64,000 nucleotides of DNA. Source: Devosia sp. GTDB taxonomy: Bacteria > Pseudomonadota > Alphaproteobacteria > Rhizobiales > Devosiaceae. This document shows positions 52,530 to 62,485 of the stretch, one piece after another (position 1 is the first letter of the stretch; every line of letters starts with the position of its first letter). The stretch spans positions 806,001-870,000 of the forward strand of contig NZ_JAGIAW010000001.1 in the NCBI RefSeq assembly GCF_017744655.1, written 5' to 3'. The notes under the pieces were generated by a model, which was given only the letters and a program-made list of their open reading frames with translations, was not told where the DNA came from and ran no database searches. The position numbers and the translations under genes are program-made.

Positions 52530-53009
52530 TCAGGAGGCAGGCCCCAGTTCCTGGAGCGCAGTCAGCATCTTGGCGGCATGGCCCTTGATGCGGGTTGCGC
52601 GGATCACGCGCTCAACCTTGCCATCGGCGCCGATGATGAAGCTGGTGCGGATAAGGCCCATGAACTCGCGGCCATAGAGTTTCTTCAGCTGCCAAAGGCC
52701 AAAACCCTCGATGGCAATGTGCTCCGGGTCTGCAGCCAGCGGGACTTTCAGTCCATACTTGGCCCGGAACTTCTGGTGGCTGGCAATATCGTCGGGCGAG
52801 ATGCCGACCAGCACGGCGCCAAGCGCGGCAAATTCCGGCGAAAGGTCTGAGAATTCGATGTTTTCGTCGGTGCAGCCGCCGGAATCGTCTTCTGGATAAA
52901 AGTAGATCACCACCCGTTTGCCGCGCTGTGCAGACAGGGTGAAGCTGCTGCCATCGTCACGGGGCAGGGTGAAGTCTGGAGCGGGATCGCCCGGTTTCAA
53001 ATGCGTCAT
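52530..53009 (-). CDS. bcp: Thioredoxin-dependent thiol peroxidase (Bcp/PrxQ)
   Basis: A 159-residue peroxiredoxin that reduces hydrogen and organic peroxides. The active site YPEDDSGGCTDEN has peroxidatic C46 in the PxxxS/TxxC context. No Cys follows five residues later, so it lacks the usual PrxQ resolving Cys and has no other Cys: it should work as a 1-Cys enzyme. Other family blocks are LKPGDPAPDFTLPRDDG and GLIRTSFIIGADGKV. ATG 53009. Confidence 0.92.
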   Translation of the reverse strand: MTHLKPGDPAPDFTLPRDDGSSFTLSAQRGKRVVIYFYPEDDSGGCTDENIEFSDLSPEFAALGAVLVGISPDDIASHQKFRAKYGLKVPLAADPEHIAIEGFGLWQLKKLYGREFMGLIRTSFIIGADGKVERVIRATRIKGHAAKMLTALQELGPAS

Positions 53010-53059
53010 GATCGACTCGCCTTTGGAAGCAAATGATTAGAGGGTGTCAGCGCCACAAT

Positions 53060-53094
53060 CCAGCCGGTATCATTGGGCATTGCAGCCCGGCTGG
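53060..53094. promoter_or_regulatory. 8-bp inverted repeat between bcp and the AsmA-like gene
   Basis: CCAGCCGG (53060-53067) and CCGGCTGG (53087-53094) are exact complements with a 19-base spacer, in the divergent promoter region. Could be an operator; no regulator can be named. Confidence 0.3.
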
Positions 53095-53187
53095 CGGATG
53101 ATTCTGCAACGAATTAGCACTGCTTAAGATGTGTTGAGGTAGATTTCTGGACGAGCCGAAAAACTGCGATGGGCAGGCCGTCTTCTT

Positions 53188-56100
53188 TTGCATCTCAATG
53201 CACCCTTGGGTGACCCTGATCTGGATAGACGTGAGCGAGTGACAATTTCGGCAGATCAGCCCGCGCCAACATCGCCGCCTCCTCCTCCCGTTCCACCACG
53301 GCGCCGGAAACGGCGTATCCTCGGCTGGGTCCTCGGCATTGCGGCTGCCCTGCTGCTGGTTCTCTACCTCGTTCTACTGATAACCCCTATCCGCCTGCCA
53401 TTTTCGGGGGATGCGACCCGCGGTTTCGTGCAATCCATGCTGCCGGCCACGTCAAAGCTCGAAATGGGCGATCTGGCCATCGCCGTCGAGAATGGTGTCT
53501 GGCCGGTCGTGCAGTTTTCGCCCGTTGTGCTCACCGACACGCTTTCCGGCTCGCGCATCGCCATGGAGGCGCTGGAAGTCGGCTTTTCGCCCCTGCGCGC
53601 GCTGATGGGCCAACCCGGCGCCTCGATCACGGTGGTCGGGCCGCACCTGCAGCTGGTGCAGGATCTGCACGGCCCGCGCCTTGCGCGCATGGAAATCGTC
53701 GAAGATCCCGAGGGCGGCGTGCCGACACTGCGCGTGCTGGAAGGCGAGCAGGCCTATTCGCCCGTCGGTATCGGCGCCGAGGGGCTGAACCTGGGCCCTG
53801 ACGGCACCAAGCTGCGCTCGGATAATGACTGGCTCGTCTACAATCTCGAAGCCATGGAAGTGGGGATCGACGATTTCGTCGAGATGACCCAGCAGGGCCG
53901 CTTTTCCAAGCTCGTGGTCCGCGACGCGACCATAGACATGACCGATTCCGTCTATGGCCTTTATCGCCGGTTCGACGATGTCGCGCTGGAAGTCGGGCCA
54001 TCCGCTGATGGACGGCAGACGACGGGCGAATTTTCCGCAAGGATCGGCGGGCGGACAGTCACCGGCACGATCGATCGCGCGGTCGAGGACGATGGAACGT
54101 CACGGCTCAAGGTCGATGCCACCAATATCGATTTTGCCGCCATGCTGCCCTTCATCGACGACGCGACGAGCATGGCCGCGATGCGTGGCACCGGCGCGCT
54201 TTCCATCGATATCGGTTTCGATCCTGCCGGCGGCAAACTCGTCGACGGCACCTTTCGCGTCGACCTGACCGGCATCGACCTGCGCATCGGCACAGATTAT
54301 TTTCCGGTGGTCAGCTCGATCATGGAAATCGACTGGAATCCCGATCTCGGGCATTTCCGGCTCGCCGATTCCGCCATCCAGATCGGCCAGAGCAAGGGGC
54401 GCATTTCAGGCATTTTCGCCATGGGCCTCGACCAGAAATATGGCCCGACCATAGGCATGTCGATCCGCGCCACCGATGTGGCGCTGCACCCCAATGACAT
54501 GGCGGCGCCCGAACAGCCTTTTGACACGATGGACTTTTCGGGCTGGTCGGCGCCACTTTATGGCGCTGTGGGGATCGACCGGTTCGTTGCCAAGAAGGGC
54601 GACGCCATCATCGAGACCACCGGCCGCATGGACATGCTGCAGACCGGCCTCGGCATAGACATGACCGTGGCTGGCAAGGGCGTCACCGCCGACGACGTCA
54701 AGCGCATCTGGCCCTATTTTATGGGGGGCGAGAGCCGCGACTGGTTCGTCGCCAATGTTACCGGCGGCCACGTGGTCGAGGGGCGGCTGGAATTCGATTT
54801 TCCCGTCGGCACACTTGCGGTCGATGGCACGGCCAAGGCCATGCCAAAGGACGCGATGGATATCAACATCGTTGGCGACGACGTGGTTGTCCGAGCAACC
54901 GAAGCCATGGACCCGATTGCCCTCGATGGCCTGACGCGCCTGCAAGTGACCGGCACCAAGACGACGATCTCCGCCGATGGCGGCAATATCGACACCGACG
55001 AGGGAACGATTGCCGTCAGGCGTCCCGCCATGATCTTCGAAACCTCCAATCCGGAGGAGAGCATTTTCGAAGTGTCCGGCAGCCTCGGTGCGCCGATCCC
55101 AGCCTTGCTGTCGCTGGCCGAACAGTTGCAGCCCGAGGCACTCGACCAGATCGAGCTTCCGATCGACCTCGCCGCCATTACCGGCAATATCGATCTCGGC
55201 CTCGTCGCCACCATCGGCCTACCTGCGCCGGAAACCGGCAAGGAGATGGACATCGACTATGCCGCCAACGGAACCGTCACCAATTTCGCCAGCAGCGAGC
55301 CAATCCAGGATCGCACGATCGGCAATGGCCAACTGACCTTTTCGGCGACGCAGGACAGCTACCAGCTTGGCGGCACGGCCGAAATCGACGGCATGGCGGC
55401 CGATCTCGCCGTCACCGGCACGCCGACGACCGCGCCGGTCTTCCAGTTGGGCTCGACCGTCGAGGTGGCCGATCTCGCCAAGCTCGGCTTCGATGCCTCC
55501 GAGTTCCTGTCGGGTAAAGTGCGGTTCGTGGCCGAACCGGCGGCAGACGGAACGATGAAGATGTCCGTCGATCTCGTCGACGCGGGACTGACCATCAGGG
55601 ATCTGGGCATTCGCAAGGCCGCCGGCACGCCGGGCAGCCTCACTGCCACTGTGAAGATGGACGGCGAGCTGACCCATCTCACGGATATCAGCCTCGGTTT
55701 TGGTGCCGTACAGCTATCGGGCAAGCTCGACTATCACGCCACCAACGGCCTCGTGCTGGCCGAGTTTGATAAGGTCGCCCTCAGTTCCGGGGATAGCGCG
55801 CAGCTAACCCTCAAACCCAATGGCAACGGCTTTGACGTTCAGATTCGCGGCGCGCAGCTCGATTTGAAGCCGCTCCTCAGCCGCTTCTTCAGCCTGGGCG
55901 AGGGCAGCGGCGGGGTGCAGACGACGCAGATCAACCAGGCGATCAACCTCGACGTACAGCTCGATCGCGCCATCGGCTTCTATGCCACCACGGCCTTCAA
56001 CGTTGACTTGAACCTGGCCCTTCGCGGTTCCGATCTCCGCAGCGCAACGGTCTCGGCCCAGTTCGGCGAAGGCAATGGTCTCTCCGTGACCACCAATCCC

Positions 56101-56709
56101 GCCCCAAACGGCCGCACGCTTAGCGTCGCCTTCAACGATGCCGGCACGGTCCTGCGCTTCGTTGGCGTCTACTCCCAGCTCGCCGGCGGCAGCGGCAGCC
56201 TCGTGCTGACCACCGACCGCGAAGCAAATGCGGAAGGCGGGCGCCTCCTCATGCGCAACTTCGCCATCGTTGATGAAGCCAATGTGGCGCAGGTGCTGGG
56301 CAATCACTCCGATTCCCGCGCCGCCATCGCCCGCAGCAATCGCCTCGATTTTTCAGCGGCGGAAGCCGACTTCATCCGTCGCAGCGATCGCGTCGAAGTC
56401 ACCCGCGGCGTGTTGTCGGGCGATACGGTCGGCGGCACCATGCGTGGCTTCATCTACACAAACAGCCGCCAATACGACCTGACCGGCACCTATGTGCCGC
56501 TCTTCGGCCTCAACAACGCCTTCCAGCAAATCCCGCTCCTCGGACCGCTGCTGGGCGGACGCGATGGAGAGGGTCTCGTCGGCGTGACCTTTGCCGTTCG
56601 CGGGCCACTGGACAATCCGCAGTTCCAGATCAACCCGCTGTCCCTGCTGGTCCCCGGCGCCTTCCGCGAGCTGTTCGAGTTCCGGGCACGCGAACTGCCG
56701 CAGGAATGA
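53188..56709 (+). CDS. Large AsmA-like/DUF3971 membrane-anchored protein (YhdP type)
   Basis: A protein of about 1173 residues. A proline-rich N-terminus precedes one membrane helix (RILGWVLGIAAALLLVLYLV near 45-68). Then comes a very long periplasmic beta-rich region with DUF3971-type sequence and an AsmA-like C-terminal part (GTYVPLFGLNNAFQQIPLLG and the final FAVRGPLDNPQFQINPLSLL, a family hallmark). Related proteins form lipid-conducting bridges for phospholipid traffic to the outer membrane. Start uncertain: TTG 53188, or GTG 53239 (VTISADQP). Confidence 0.9.
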   Translation: MHLNAPLGDPDLDRRERVTISADQPAPTSPPPPPVPPRRRKRRILGWVLGIAAALLLVLYLVLLITPIRLPFSGDATRGFVQSMLPATSKLEMGDLAIAVENGVWPVVQFSPVVLTDTLSGSRIAMEALEVGFSPLRALMGQPGASITVVGPHLQLVQDLHGPRLARMEIVEDPEGGVPTLRVLEGEQAYSPVGIGAEGLNLGPDGTKLRSDNDWLVYNLEAMEVGIDDFVEMTQQGRFSKLVVRDATIDMTDSVYGLYRRFDDVALEVGPSADGRQTTGEFSARIGGRTVTGTIDRAVEDDGTSRLKVDATNIDFAAMLPFIDDATSMAAMRGTGALSIDIGFDPAGGKLVDGTFRVDLTGIDLRIGTDYFPVVSSIMEIDWNPDLGHFRLADSAIQIGQSKGRISGIFAMGLDQKYGPTIGMSIRATDVALHPNDMAAPEQPFDTMDFSGWSAPLYGAVGIDRFVAKKGDAIIETTGRMDMLQTGLGIDMTVAGKGVTADDVKRIWPYFMGGESRDWFVANVTGGHVVEGRLEFDFPVGTLAVDGTAKAMPKDAMDINIVGDDVVVRATEAMDPIALDGLTRLQVTGTKTTISADGGNIDTDEGTIAVRRPAMIFETSNPEESIFEVSGSLGAPIPALLSLAEQLQPEALDQIELPIDLAAITGNIDLGLVATIGLPAPETGKEMDIDYAANGTVTNFASSEPIQDRTIGNGQLTFSATQDSYQLGGTAEIDGMAADLAVTGTPTTAPVFQLGSTVEVADLAKLGFDASEFLSGKVRFVAEPAADGTMKMSVDLVDAGLTIRDLGIRKAAGTPGSLTATVKMDGELTHLTDISLGFGAVQLSGKLDYHATNGLVLAEFDKVALSSGDSAQLTLKPNGNGFDVQIRGAQLDLKPLLSRFFSLGEGSGGVQTTQINQAINLDVQLDRAIGFYATTAFNVDLNLALRGSDLRSATVSAQFGEGNGLSVTTNPAPNGRTLSVAFNDAGTVLRFVGVYSQLAGGSGSLVLTTDREANAEGGRLLMRNFAIVDEANVAQVLGNHSDSRAAIARSNRLDFSAAEADFIRRSDRVEVTRGVLSGDTVGGTMRGFIYTNSRQYDLTGTYVPLFGLNNAFQQIPLLGPLLGGRDGEGLVGVTFAVRGPLDNPQFQINPLSLLVPGAFRELFEFRARELPQE

Positions 56710-56710
56710 A

Positions 56711-56740
56711 AAAAGGCGCCGCACAGAAGTGCGACGCCTG
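56711..56740 (-). terminator. Rho-independent terminator of tyrS (minus strand)
   Basis: Read on the minus strand, AGGCGTCGCAC and GTGCGGCGCCT pair (one mismatch) around a TTCT loop and are followed by six Ts. It lies just beyond the repeat that follows tyrS and 3' to the convergent AsmA-like gene. Confidence 0.75.
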
Positions 56741-56760
56741 AAATTCAAACCATCCCCTCA

Positions 56761-56829
56761 TCGTCATTGCCGGGCTTGTCCCGGCAATCCATCTCGCGGA
56801 GGCATGGACTACCGGGACCGGTATGACGA
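56761..56829. repeat. Palindromic repeat, family B (right arm shortened)
   Basis: The left arm 56761-56792 is the reverse complement of the right arms at 34901-34934 and 2689-2717. The right arm 56804-56829 has the same ends but lacks about five bases of its hairpin loop. It lies between the convergent AsmA-like gene and tyrS. Confidence 0.85.
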
Positions 56830-56853
56830 CAGGCGGAGTAGGGCAGAGCCAGC

Positions 56854-58104
56854 TCAGATCGGCTTGATCAGCGCATGGCGCTTCTTGCCGACTGACAGCT
56901 TGATAACCCCTTCCGGCAGCAGCGCGTTTTCGCCAAGGCTCAGCTTGTCGTCGTCAACTGATGCATCATTGACCTTCACCGCACCCGAAGCGATATGCCG
57001 GCGGGCTTCGCCATTCGAGGCAGCAAGGCCAGCCGTCACCAGAGCATTGAGAATGCCGATGCCCGAATTGAGTTCGGCGTGCGTCACTTCCGCCGTCGGC
57101 AGCGAAAGATCGATGGCGCCGGATTCGAACGTCGCCAAGGCCGTGGCCGCCGCCTGAATGGCAGCATCGCGGCCATGGACGATGGCGGTCACTTCCGTCG
57201 CCAGGATCTTCTTGGCTTCGTTGATCTCATTGCCACCGAGCGCACCGATGCGTTCGATCTCCGAAATCGGCAGGCGCGTGAAAATCTTGAGGAATTTCAC
57301 CACGTCGGCGTCTTCGGTATTCCTGAAATATTGCCAGAAATCATAGGGCGAAAAGAGATCGCCATTGAGCCAGACAGCGCCCGAAGCCGACTTGCCCATT
57401 TTCTCACCGGACGACTTGGTGAGCAGCGGCGTCGTCAGCGCATAAAGCTGCGGCCCGCCCATGCGATGGCTGAGGTCGACACCATTGATGATGTTGCCCC
57501 ACTGGTCCGACCCACCCATCTGCAACACGGTGCCATAGCGCCGGTTCAGCTCGGTGAAGTCATAGCCCTGCATGATCATGTAGTTGAATTCGAGGAAGCT
57601 CAGCGACTGCTCGCGATCGAGGCGCAGCTTCACCGAATCGAACGAGAGCATGCGGTTGACCGAGAAATGCCGGCCGACATCGCGCAGGAATTCGATATAG
57701 TTGAGCTTCAACAGCCAATCGGCATTGTTCACCATGATGGCCGGGTTGGAGCCTTCATAGTTGAGGATATTGCCATAAACGCGCTTGATGCTGGCGATAT
57801 TGGTTTCGATCTGTTCGACCGTGAGCAGCTTACGCTGGTCGTCGCGGAACGAAGGGTCGCCCACCATGGAGGTGCCGCCGCCCATCAGGCTGATCGCCTG
57901 GTGGCCGGTTTCCTGCAGCCAGTAGAGCATGGTGACGGTGATCAGATTGCCGATATGGATCGACGTCGCCGTGGCGTCATAGCCAACATAGCCGGTAATC
58001 TTGGAGGTCGCCGCGAGTTTATCGAGGCCCTCGGGATCGGAAATCTGGTGAATGAAGCCGCGCTCATCGAGGACGCGCAGAAAGTCGGATTTGTACTTGG
58101 TCAT
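56854..58104 (-). CDS. tyrS: Tyrosyl-tRNA synthetase
   Basis: A 416-residue class I synthetase that charges tRNA-Tyr. HIGH motif reads SIHIGNL near 52, the tyrosine pocket includes [10 protein letters not shown] and [14 protein letters not shown] reads [12 protein letters not shown], and a C-terminal S4 RNA-binding domain is present ([20 protein letters not shown]). ATG 58104; the open frame further upstream is only the palindromic repeat at 58138-58217. Confidence 0.96.
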   Translation of the reverse strand: MTKYKSDFLRVLDERGFIHQISDPEGLDKLAATSKITGYVGYDATATSIHIGNLITVTMLYWLQETGHQAISLMGGGTSMVGDPSFRDDQRKLLTVEQIETNIASIKRVYGNILNYEGSNPAIMVNNADWLLKLNYIEFLRDVGRHFSVNRMLSFDSVKLRLDREQSLSFLEFNYMIMQGYDFTELNRRYGTVLQMGGSDQWGNIINGVDLSHRMGGPQLYALTTPLLTKSSGEKMGKSASGAVWLNGDLFSPYDFWQYFRNTEDADVVKFLKIFTRLPISEIERIGALGGNEINEAKKILATEVTAIVHGRDAAIQAAATALATFESGAIDLSLPTAEVTHAELNSGIGILNALVTAGLAASNGEARRHIASGAVKVNDASVDDDKLSLGENALLPEGVIKLSVGKKRHALIKPI

Positions 58105-58137
58105 TTTGGTGCGATCCAGATGCCGCTCCTCCCACAG

Positions 58138-58217
58138 TGTCATTCCCGCGAAAGCGGGAACCTCTGTTGAAAGGCCGGCGGTAGAAAACGGAGGTCCCCG
58201 CTTGCGCGGGGATGACA
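58138..58217. repeat. Palindromic repeat, family A
   Basis: Left arm 58138-58165 and right arm 58190-58217 are inverted copies with a few mismatches, each a TCCCCGC/GCGGGGA-type hairpin; ends TGTCAT/ATGACA. The left arm is nearly identical to the arms at 14700-14765. It lies between tyrS and the hydrolase gene. Confidence 0.87.
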
Positions 58218-58253
58218 ATCCAGTGGGTGTGACCGCAATGATTGCGCTCTAAT

Positions 58254-58916
58254 TCAACGCCCGCCGCCGTCCGCGATCTCCTGACGGCGACGGTCGAGAT
58301 ACTCGGCGCAGGCCGTGGTCAGTTCATCGATCTTGCCTTCGTAGAAGTGGTTGGCCCCTTCCACGATCTGCTGCTCGATGGTGATGCCCTTCTGGGTTTT
58401 CAGCTTGTCCACGAGCTTCTGAACCGAAGTGGGCGGAGCCACGCGGTCCTTGTCGCCATGGATGATCAGGCCCGAAGACGGGCAGGGGGCCAGGAACGAG
58501 AAGTCATAGAGGTTTTCCGGCGGCGACACCGAGATAAAGCCTTCCACTTCCGGGCGGCGCATCAGCAGTTGCATGCCGATCCAGGCGCCGAACGAGAAGC
58601 CGGCAATCCAGCAGCCGCGAGATTCGCGGTTGATGATCTGCAGCCAGTCGAGCGCGGCGGCAGCGTCCGAGAGTTCGCCGATGCCATGATCGAACACGCC
58701 CTGCGAGCGGCCGACGCCGCGCGAATTGAAGCGCAGAACGGAGAAGCCGCGCTCGGCGAACATATAGAAGAGGTTGTAGACGATCTGATTGTTCATCGTC
58801 CCGCCGAACTGCGGATGCGGATGCAGCACGATGGCGATCGGCGCGTTCGGTTCCTTGCCCGGCTGGTAGCGGCCTTCGAGGCGGCCCTCGGGGCCATTGA
58901 AGATAACTTCAGGCAT
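58254..58916 (-). CDS. Alpha/beta hydrolase
   Basis: A 220-residue enzyme: oxyanion region LHPHPQFGGTMNN, RFNSRGVGRSQG, nucleophile elbow GFSFGAW, catalytic Asp in LIIHGDKDRVAPP and catalytic His in EGANHFYEG. It belongs to the dienelactone-hydrolase/CocE-like small hydrolases; the substrate is unknown. It is divergent from the suf operon, a recurring rhizobial neighbour. Confidence 0.9.
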   Translation of the reverse strand: MPEVIFNGPEGRLEGRYQPGKEPNAPIAIVLHPHPQFGGTMNNQIVYNLFYMFAERGFSVLRFNSRGVGRSQGVFDHGIGELSDAAAALDWLQIINRESRGCWIAGFSFGAWIGMQLLMRRPEVEGFISVSPPENLYDFSFLAPCPSSGLIIHGDKDRVAPPTSVQKLVDKLKTQKGITIEQQIVEGANHFYEGKIDELTTACAEYLDRRRQEIADGGGR

Positions 58917-59034
58917 GGTGTCTTTTCCGGCCTTTTCGGCTCTGTCACTAAGTTGATCCGACTATTCAGGTTTGCTTTCCGCGCGGCTTGACTAAGCGCG
59001 GGAGCCTCCCTAAAACATGGGTCGAAAAAACCAG

Positions 59035-59051
59035 TTTAGAATGGTTCGAAA
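59035..59051 (+). promoter_or_regulatory. Iron control element (Irr box) upstream of the suf operon
   Basis: TTTAGAATGGTTCGAAA matches the Irr recognition pattern TTTAGAA-N3-TTCTAAA at 13 of 14 defined positions. It lies about 150 bases before the cysteine desulfurase start, in the 285-base divergent region. Irr is the iron/haem-responsive Fur-family regulator of Hyphomicrobiales, and suf operons are known members of its regulon. Nothing else definite is seen in this gap. Confidence 0.7.
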
Positions 59052-59201
59052 TTCGGTTTTAGGCCGCATGCGGCCTTGTTGAGCGCCCCTTGTAATGAAG
59101 TTGGGCGGCAAATTTCAAGAAGTGTTTGGTTTGCGGGATGTTCCAGCGTCCCGATCCCAGCATGGAAGGTACGTCGGGCACGAGAGCCCCAAAGAAGGCA
59201 G

Positions 59202-60347
59202 ATGGCGAAAGAGAGCATCTATCTCGATCACAATGCCACCGCTCCGCTTCGGCCAGAAGCGCGCGCGGCGCTCTATGCTGCGCTCGATCTGACGGGCAAT
59301 CCGTCCTCCGTTCACGCCCATGGCCGCAAGCTGCGCGATCTCATCGAGACCGGCCGCCAGCAGGTCGCGCGCCTTGCCGGCGCCGAGACCCGTCAGGTCG
59401 TCTTTACCGGTTCGGCCACCGAAGCCCTGACCCAGGCGATTGTCGGCGGTTCCCGTACGTTCTCGGCAGGCGCCGTGGCGATCAGTGCGGGGGAGCATGC
59501 TGCGGTCGCCAAGGCGGCCGACGCCACGGGCCTGCCGGTCTGGACAATCCCACTGCAGGCCGATGGCCGTATTGATCTGGATCAACTTCGCGCCGCTTTG
59601 CAGCGCGCTGACGATGAAGGCATTTCCCTCCTTGTCGCCGTCCATTGGGTGAACAACGAGACCGGCGTCATTCAACCGATCGGTCAGATTTCCGTTCTCG
59701 TCGGCCCGACGCGCCATACCCTGGTCATTGATGCGGTGCAGGCTTTGGGCAAGGTCGATCTGGATTTTGCCGCCTCCGCTGCCGATATGGTGGCTATCAG
59801 CGGCCACAAGATCGGCGCGCCGGCCGGTATTGGCGCGCTGCTGGTCAAGGGCCACGCCGATACGGTGCGGCTCATTCCCGGTGGCGGGCAGGAGCAGGGC
59901 CGTCGTGGCGGCACGGAATCGGCGCCGCTGATCAGCGCCTTTGGTGCTGCGGCTGCCGCCGAGCGTATGAATATGGAATCCGTCTCGGCGCTGACCAGGC
60001 GCGTGGAAGACGGGCTTCGGACCATTGCACCGGACGTCGTTGTCTTCGGCAAAAGCACCGACCGCGTCGGCAATGTGGTCAATTTCGCCGTGCCGGGCGT
60101 CCGCAATGCCACGGCGATGATGGCGCTCGATCTGGCTGGTCTGTCGGTTTCGGCCGGCTCGGCCTGTTCTTCGGGCAAGGTCGGCGCAAGCCATGTGCTC
60201 CTCGCCATGGGTGTCGAGCGCGACCTTGCCGATTGCGCTTTGCGCGTGAGTTTCGGCTGGAATTCCAAGGCAGAAGATGTCGAGGCGTTCCTTGCCGGTT
60301 TTGAAACGATCCTTGCCCGCCACAAGCGGACGGGACAGGCGGCTTAG
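59202..60347 (+). CDS. Cysteine desulfurase (NifS/IscS-like), first gene of the suf operon
   Basis: A 381-residue PLP enzyme that removes sulfur from cysteine for Fe-S assembly. It opens IYLDHNATAPLRPEAR, has FTGSATEALTQAI, the PLP Asp in LVIDAVQALG, the Schiff-base Lys in AISGHKIGAPAGIGAL and the catalytic-loop Cys in SAGSACSSGKVGASHVLLAM (long-loop NifS/IscS class). ATG 59202 follows AAGAAGGCAG; the upstream frame is not family sequence. It is followed by sufB 63 bases on. Confidence 0.94.
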   Translation: MAKESIYLDHNATAPLRPEARAALYAALDLTGNPSSVHAHGRKLRDLIETGRQQVARLAGAETRQVVFTGSATEALTQAIVGGSRTFSAGAVAISAGEHAAVAKAADATGLPVWTIPLQADGRIDLDQLRAALQRADDEGISLLVAVHWVNNETGVIQPIGQISVLVGPTRHTLVIDAVQALGKVDLDFAASAADMVAISGHKIGAPAGIGALLVKGHADTVRLIPGGGQEQGRRGGTESAPLISAFGAAAAAERMNMESVSALTRRVEDGLRTIAPDVVVFGKSTDRVGNVVNFAVPGVRNATAMMALDLAGLSVSAGSACSSGKVGASHVLLAMGVERDLADCALRVSFGWNSKAEDVEAFLAGFETILARHKRTGQAA

Positions 60348-60370
60348 GCTGCTGGAAATAAAAGTGTTCG

Positions 60371-60389
60371 CGGCGGCCTTGAACCGCCG
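60371..60389 (+). other. Small hairpin between the desulfurase gene and sufB
   Basis: CGGCGG (60371-60376) and CCGCCG (60384-60389) pair around CCTTGAA, 20 bases before the sufB start. There is no T-run, so it is not a terminator; it may be an RNA-processing or stability element. Confidence 0.3.
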
Positions 60390-60410
60390 AGGGACGAAAA
60401 GGAGAGCCTG

Positions 60411-61940
60411 ATGGCGGACTACGATATTCCGACGCTCAAGGAAGAAATCGACCGGGAAACGGTCGAGCAGGTTTTGGCGCTCGACGTCGACAAATACAAA
60501 TACGGCTTCGAGACCGATATCGAATCCGACGTGCTGCCGCCCGGCCTCACCGAAGAAACGGTCCGCTTTATCTCTGCCAAGAAGGACGAGCCGGAATGGA
60601 TGCTGGAATGGCGTCTCGACGCGTTCCGTCGCTTCCAGACCCTCGAAGAGCCGACTTGGGCAAAGCTGCACTATCCCAAGATCGACCTGCAGGAGATCAG
60701 CTTCTACGCGGCTCCAAAGTCCTTCAAGGGCCCCAAGAGCCTCGACGAAGTCGATCCTGAGCTTCTGAAGACCTATGCCAAGCTCGGCATTCCGCTGAAG
60801 GAACAGGCGATCCTCGCCGGCGTCGAAGGCGCCGCTGAGTCCGTTGGTACACCGTTCGGCGCCAATGTGGCCGTCGACGCCGTGTTCGACTCGGTTTCGG
60901 TCGTGACGACCTTCCGCGAAGAGCTTGCCAAGGTCGGCATCATCTTCTGCTCAATCTCGGAAGCCGTGCGCGAGCACCCCGAACTCGTGAAGCAGTATCT
61001 CGGTTCGGTGGTTCCGGTTTCGGACAACTACTATGCGACGCTGAATTCGGCCGTCTTCACCGATGGGTCCTTCGTCTACATCCCCAAGGGCGTTCGCTGC
61101 CCGATGGAGCTGTCGACCTATTTCCGCATCAACGAGAAGAAGACCGGCCAGTTCGAGCGCACGCTGATCATCGCGGATGATGACAGCTACGTTTCCTATC
61201 TCGAAGGCTGCACCGCTCCCTCGCGCGACGAAAACCAGCTTCACGCTGCCGTGGTGGAACTGGTCGCCCTCGACAATGCCGAAATCAAGTACTCCACCGT
61301 CCAGAACTGGTATCCGGGCGACAAGGACGGCAAGGGCGGCATCTACAATTTCGTCACCAAGCGCGGCGATTGCCGCGGCGTCAATTCGCACATTTCCTGG
61401 ACCCAGGTCGAGACCGGTTCGGCCATCACCTGGAAGTATCCGAGCTGCATCCTGCGTGGCGACGGTTCGCGTGGCGAGTTCTACTCGATCGCCATCTCGA
61501 ACGGCTATCAGCAGGTCGATAGCGGCACCAAGATGATCCACCTGGGCAAGAACACGTCCAGCCGCATCATCTCCAAGGGTATCGCTGCCGGCTTCTCGGA
61601 CAATACCTATCGTGGTCAGGTTTCGGCTCACGCCAAGGCCAAGAACGCCCGCAACTTCACCCAGTGCGACTCGCTGCTCATCGGCGACAAGTGCGGCGCC
61701 CACACGGTTCCCTATATCGAGAGCCGCAACGGCACCGCCGTCTTCGAGCACGAAGCGACCACGTCGAAGATTTCCGATGACCAGATGTTCTACTGCCTCC
61801 AGCGCGGCCTCAACGAGGAAGAAGCTGTGGCGCTGATCGTCAATGGTTTCGTCCGCGACGTGCTGCAGCACCTGCCGATGGAATTCATGGTCGAAACCCA
61901 GAAGCTGATCTCGATCAGCCTCGAAGGCTCAGTCGGCTAA
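60411..61940 (+). CDS. sufB: Fe-S cluster assembly scaffold protein SufB
   Basis: A 509-residue scaffold subunit of the SufBCD complex on which clusters are built. Family blocks are [22 protein letters not shown] sequence near 65, [40 protein letters not shown] with the conserved Cys, [22 protein letters not shown] and [16 protein letters not shown] 60411 follows AAAAGGAGAGCCTG. A cupin gene follows after one base. Confidence 0.97.
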   Translation: MADYDIPTLKEEIDRETVEQVLALDVDKYKYGFETDIESDVLPPGLTEETVRFISAKKDEPEWMLEWRLDAFRRFQTLEEPTWAKLHYPKIDLQEISFYAAPKSFKGPKSLDEVDPELLKTYAKLGIPLKEQAILAGVEGAAESVGTPFGANVAVDAVFDSVSVVTTFREELAKVGIIFCSISEAVREHPELVKQYLGSVVPVSDNYYATLNSAVFTDGSFVYIPKGVRCPMELSTYFRINEKKTGQFERTLIIADDDSYVSYLEGCTAPSRDENQLHAAVVELVALDNAEIKYSTVQNWYPGDKDGKGGIYNFVTKRGDCRGVNSHISWTQVETGSAITWKYPSCILRGDGSRGEFYSIAISNGYQQVDSGTKMIHLGKNTSSRIISKGIAAGFSDNTYRGQVSAHAKAKNARNFTQCDSLLIGDKCGAHTVPYIESRNGTAVFEHEATTSKISDDQMFYCLQRGLNEEEAVALIVNGFVRDVLQHLPMEFMVETQKLISISLEGSVG

Positions 61941-61941
61941 C

Positions 61942-62445
61942 ATGACAACGGAAACGCGCAACCCGGTTGTTACCCTTGCCTCCCTGGCGCTCGACGCCTG
62001 GGAGCAGGGCACGCTTTACAAGTCTGCCGACACTTCGTTCGGCAAGCTTCTTGGCCTGCGCGCTCTCGGCATCAGCTACAACGAAGTGCCGCCCGGCAAG
62101 TCGAGCTGCCCCTTCCACAACCATCACGTCGAAGAAGAACTCTTCATCGTGCTGGAAGGCGAGGGGACCTATCGCTTCGGTACCGAGCGCTATTCGTTCA
62201 AGGCGGGCGACGTGCTTGGCGCGCCGACCGGCGGCCCGGACACAGCACACCAGATCCTCAATACTGGATCGGTGACGCTGAAATATCTGGGCGTGGCCAA
62301 CAATGCCGATACCGAAGCTTGCGAATACCCTGACTCGGGGAAATTCCAGGTGACGAGCCGCACTTCGGCTACCCGTCGCCTCCGCCACTGCGGCCGCGAA
62401 GGCCAGAACCACCTTGATTACTGGGATGGCGAGCCGGGCGCCTGA
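61942..62445 (+). CDS. Cupin-domain protein encoded inside the suf operon
   Basis: A 167-residue single-domain cupin. Metal-binding motif 1 is CPFHNHHVEEELFIVLEGEG (H59, H61, E65), followed by FKAGDVLGAPTGGPDTAHQI with the motif 2 His. The C-terminal third (CEYPDSGKFQVTSR and later LDYWDGEPGA) is typical of cupins annotated as sugar-binding or phosphomannose-isomerase-like. It starts one base after sufB and 40 bases before sufC, so it is cotranscribed. Such a gene is not part of the textbook suf set; a role in metal or sulfur handling is inferred only from position. Confidence 0.88.
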   Translation: MTTETRNPVVTLASLALDAWEQGTLYKSADTSFGKLLGLRALGISYNEVPPGKSSCPFHNHHVEEELFIVLEGEGTYRFGTERYSFKAGDVLGAPTGGPDTAHQILNTGSVTLKYLGVANNADTEACEYPDSGKFQVTSRTSATRRLRHCGREGQNHLDYWDGEPGA

Positions 62446-62485
62446 GGCGCTGCCAGCTATCCCTTCCGCAATTGGAGATACGAAA

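Noticed and set aside
59115..60671. A 518-codon open frame antisense to the cysteine desulfurase
   Set aside because: Shadow frame; no recognisable protein features.
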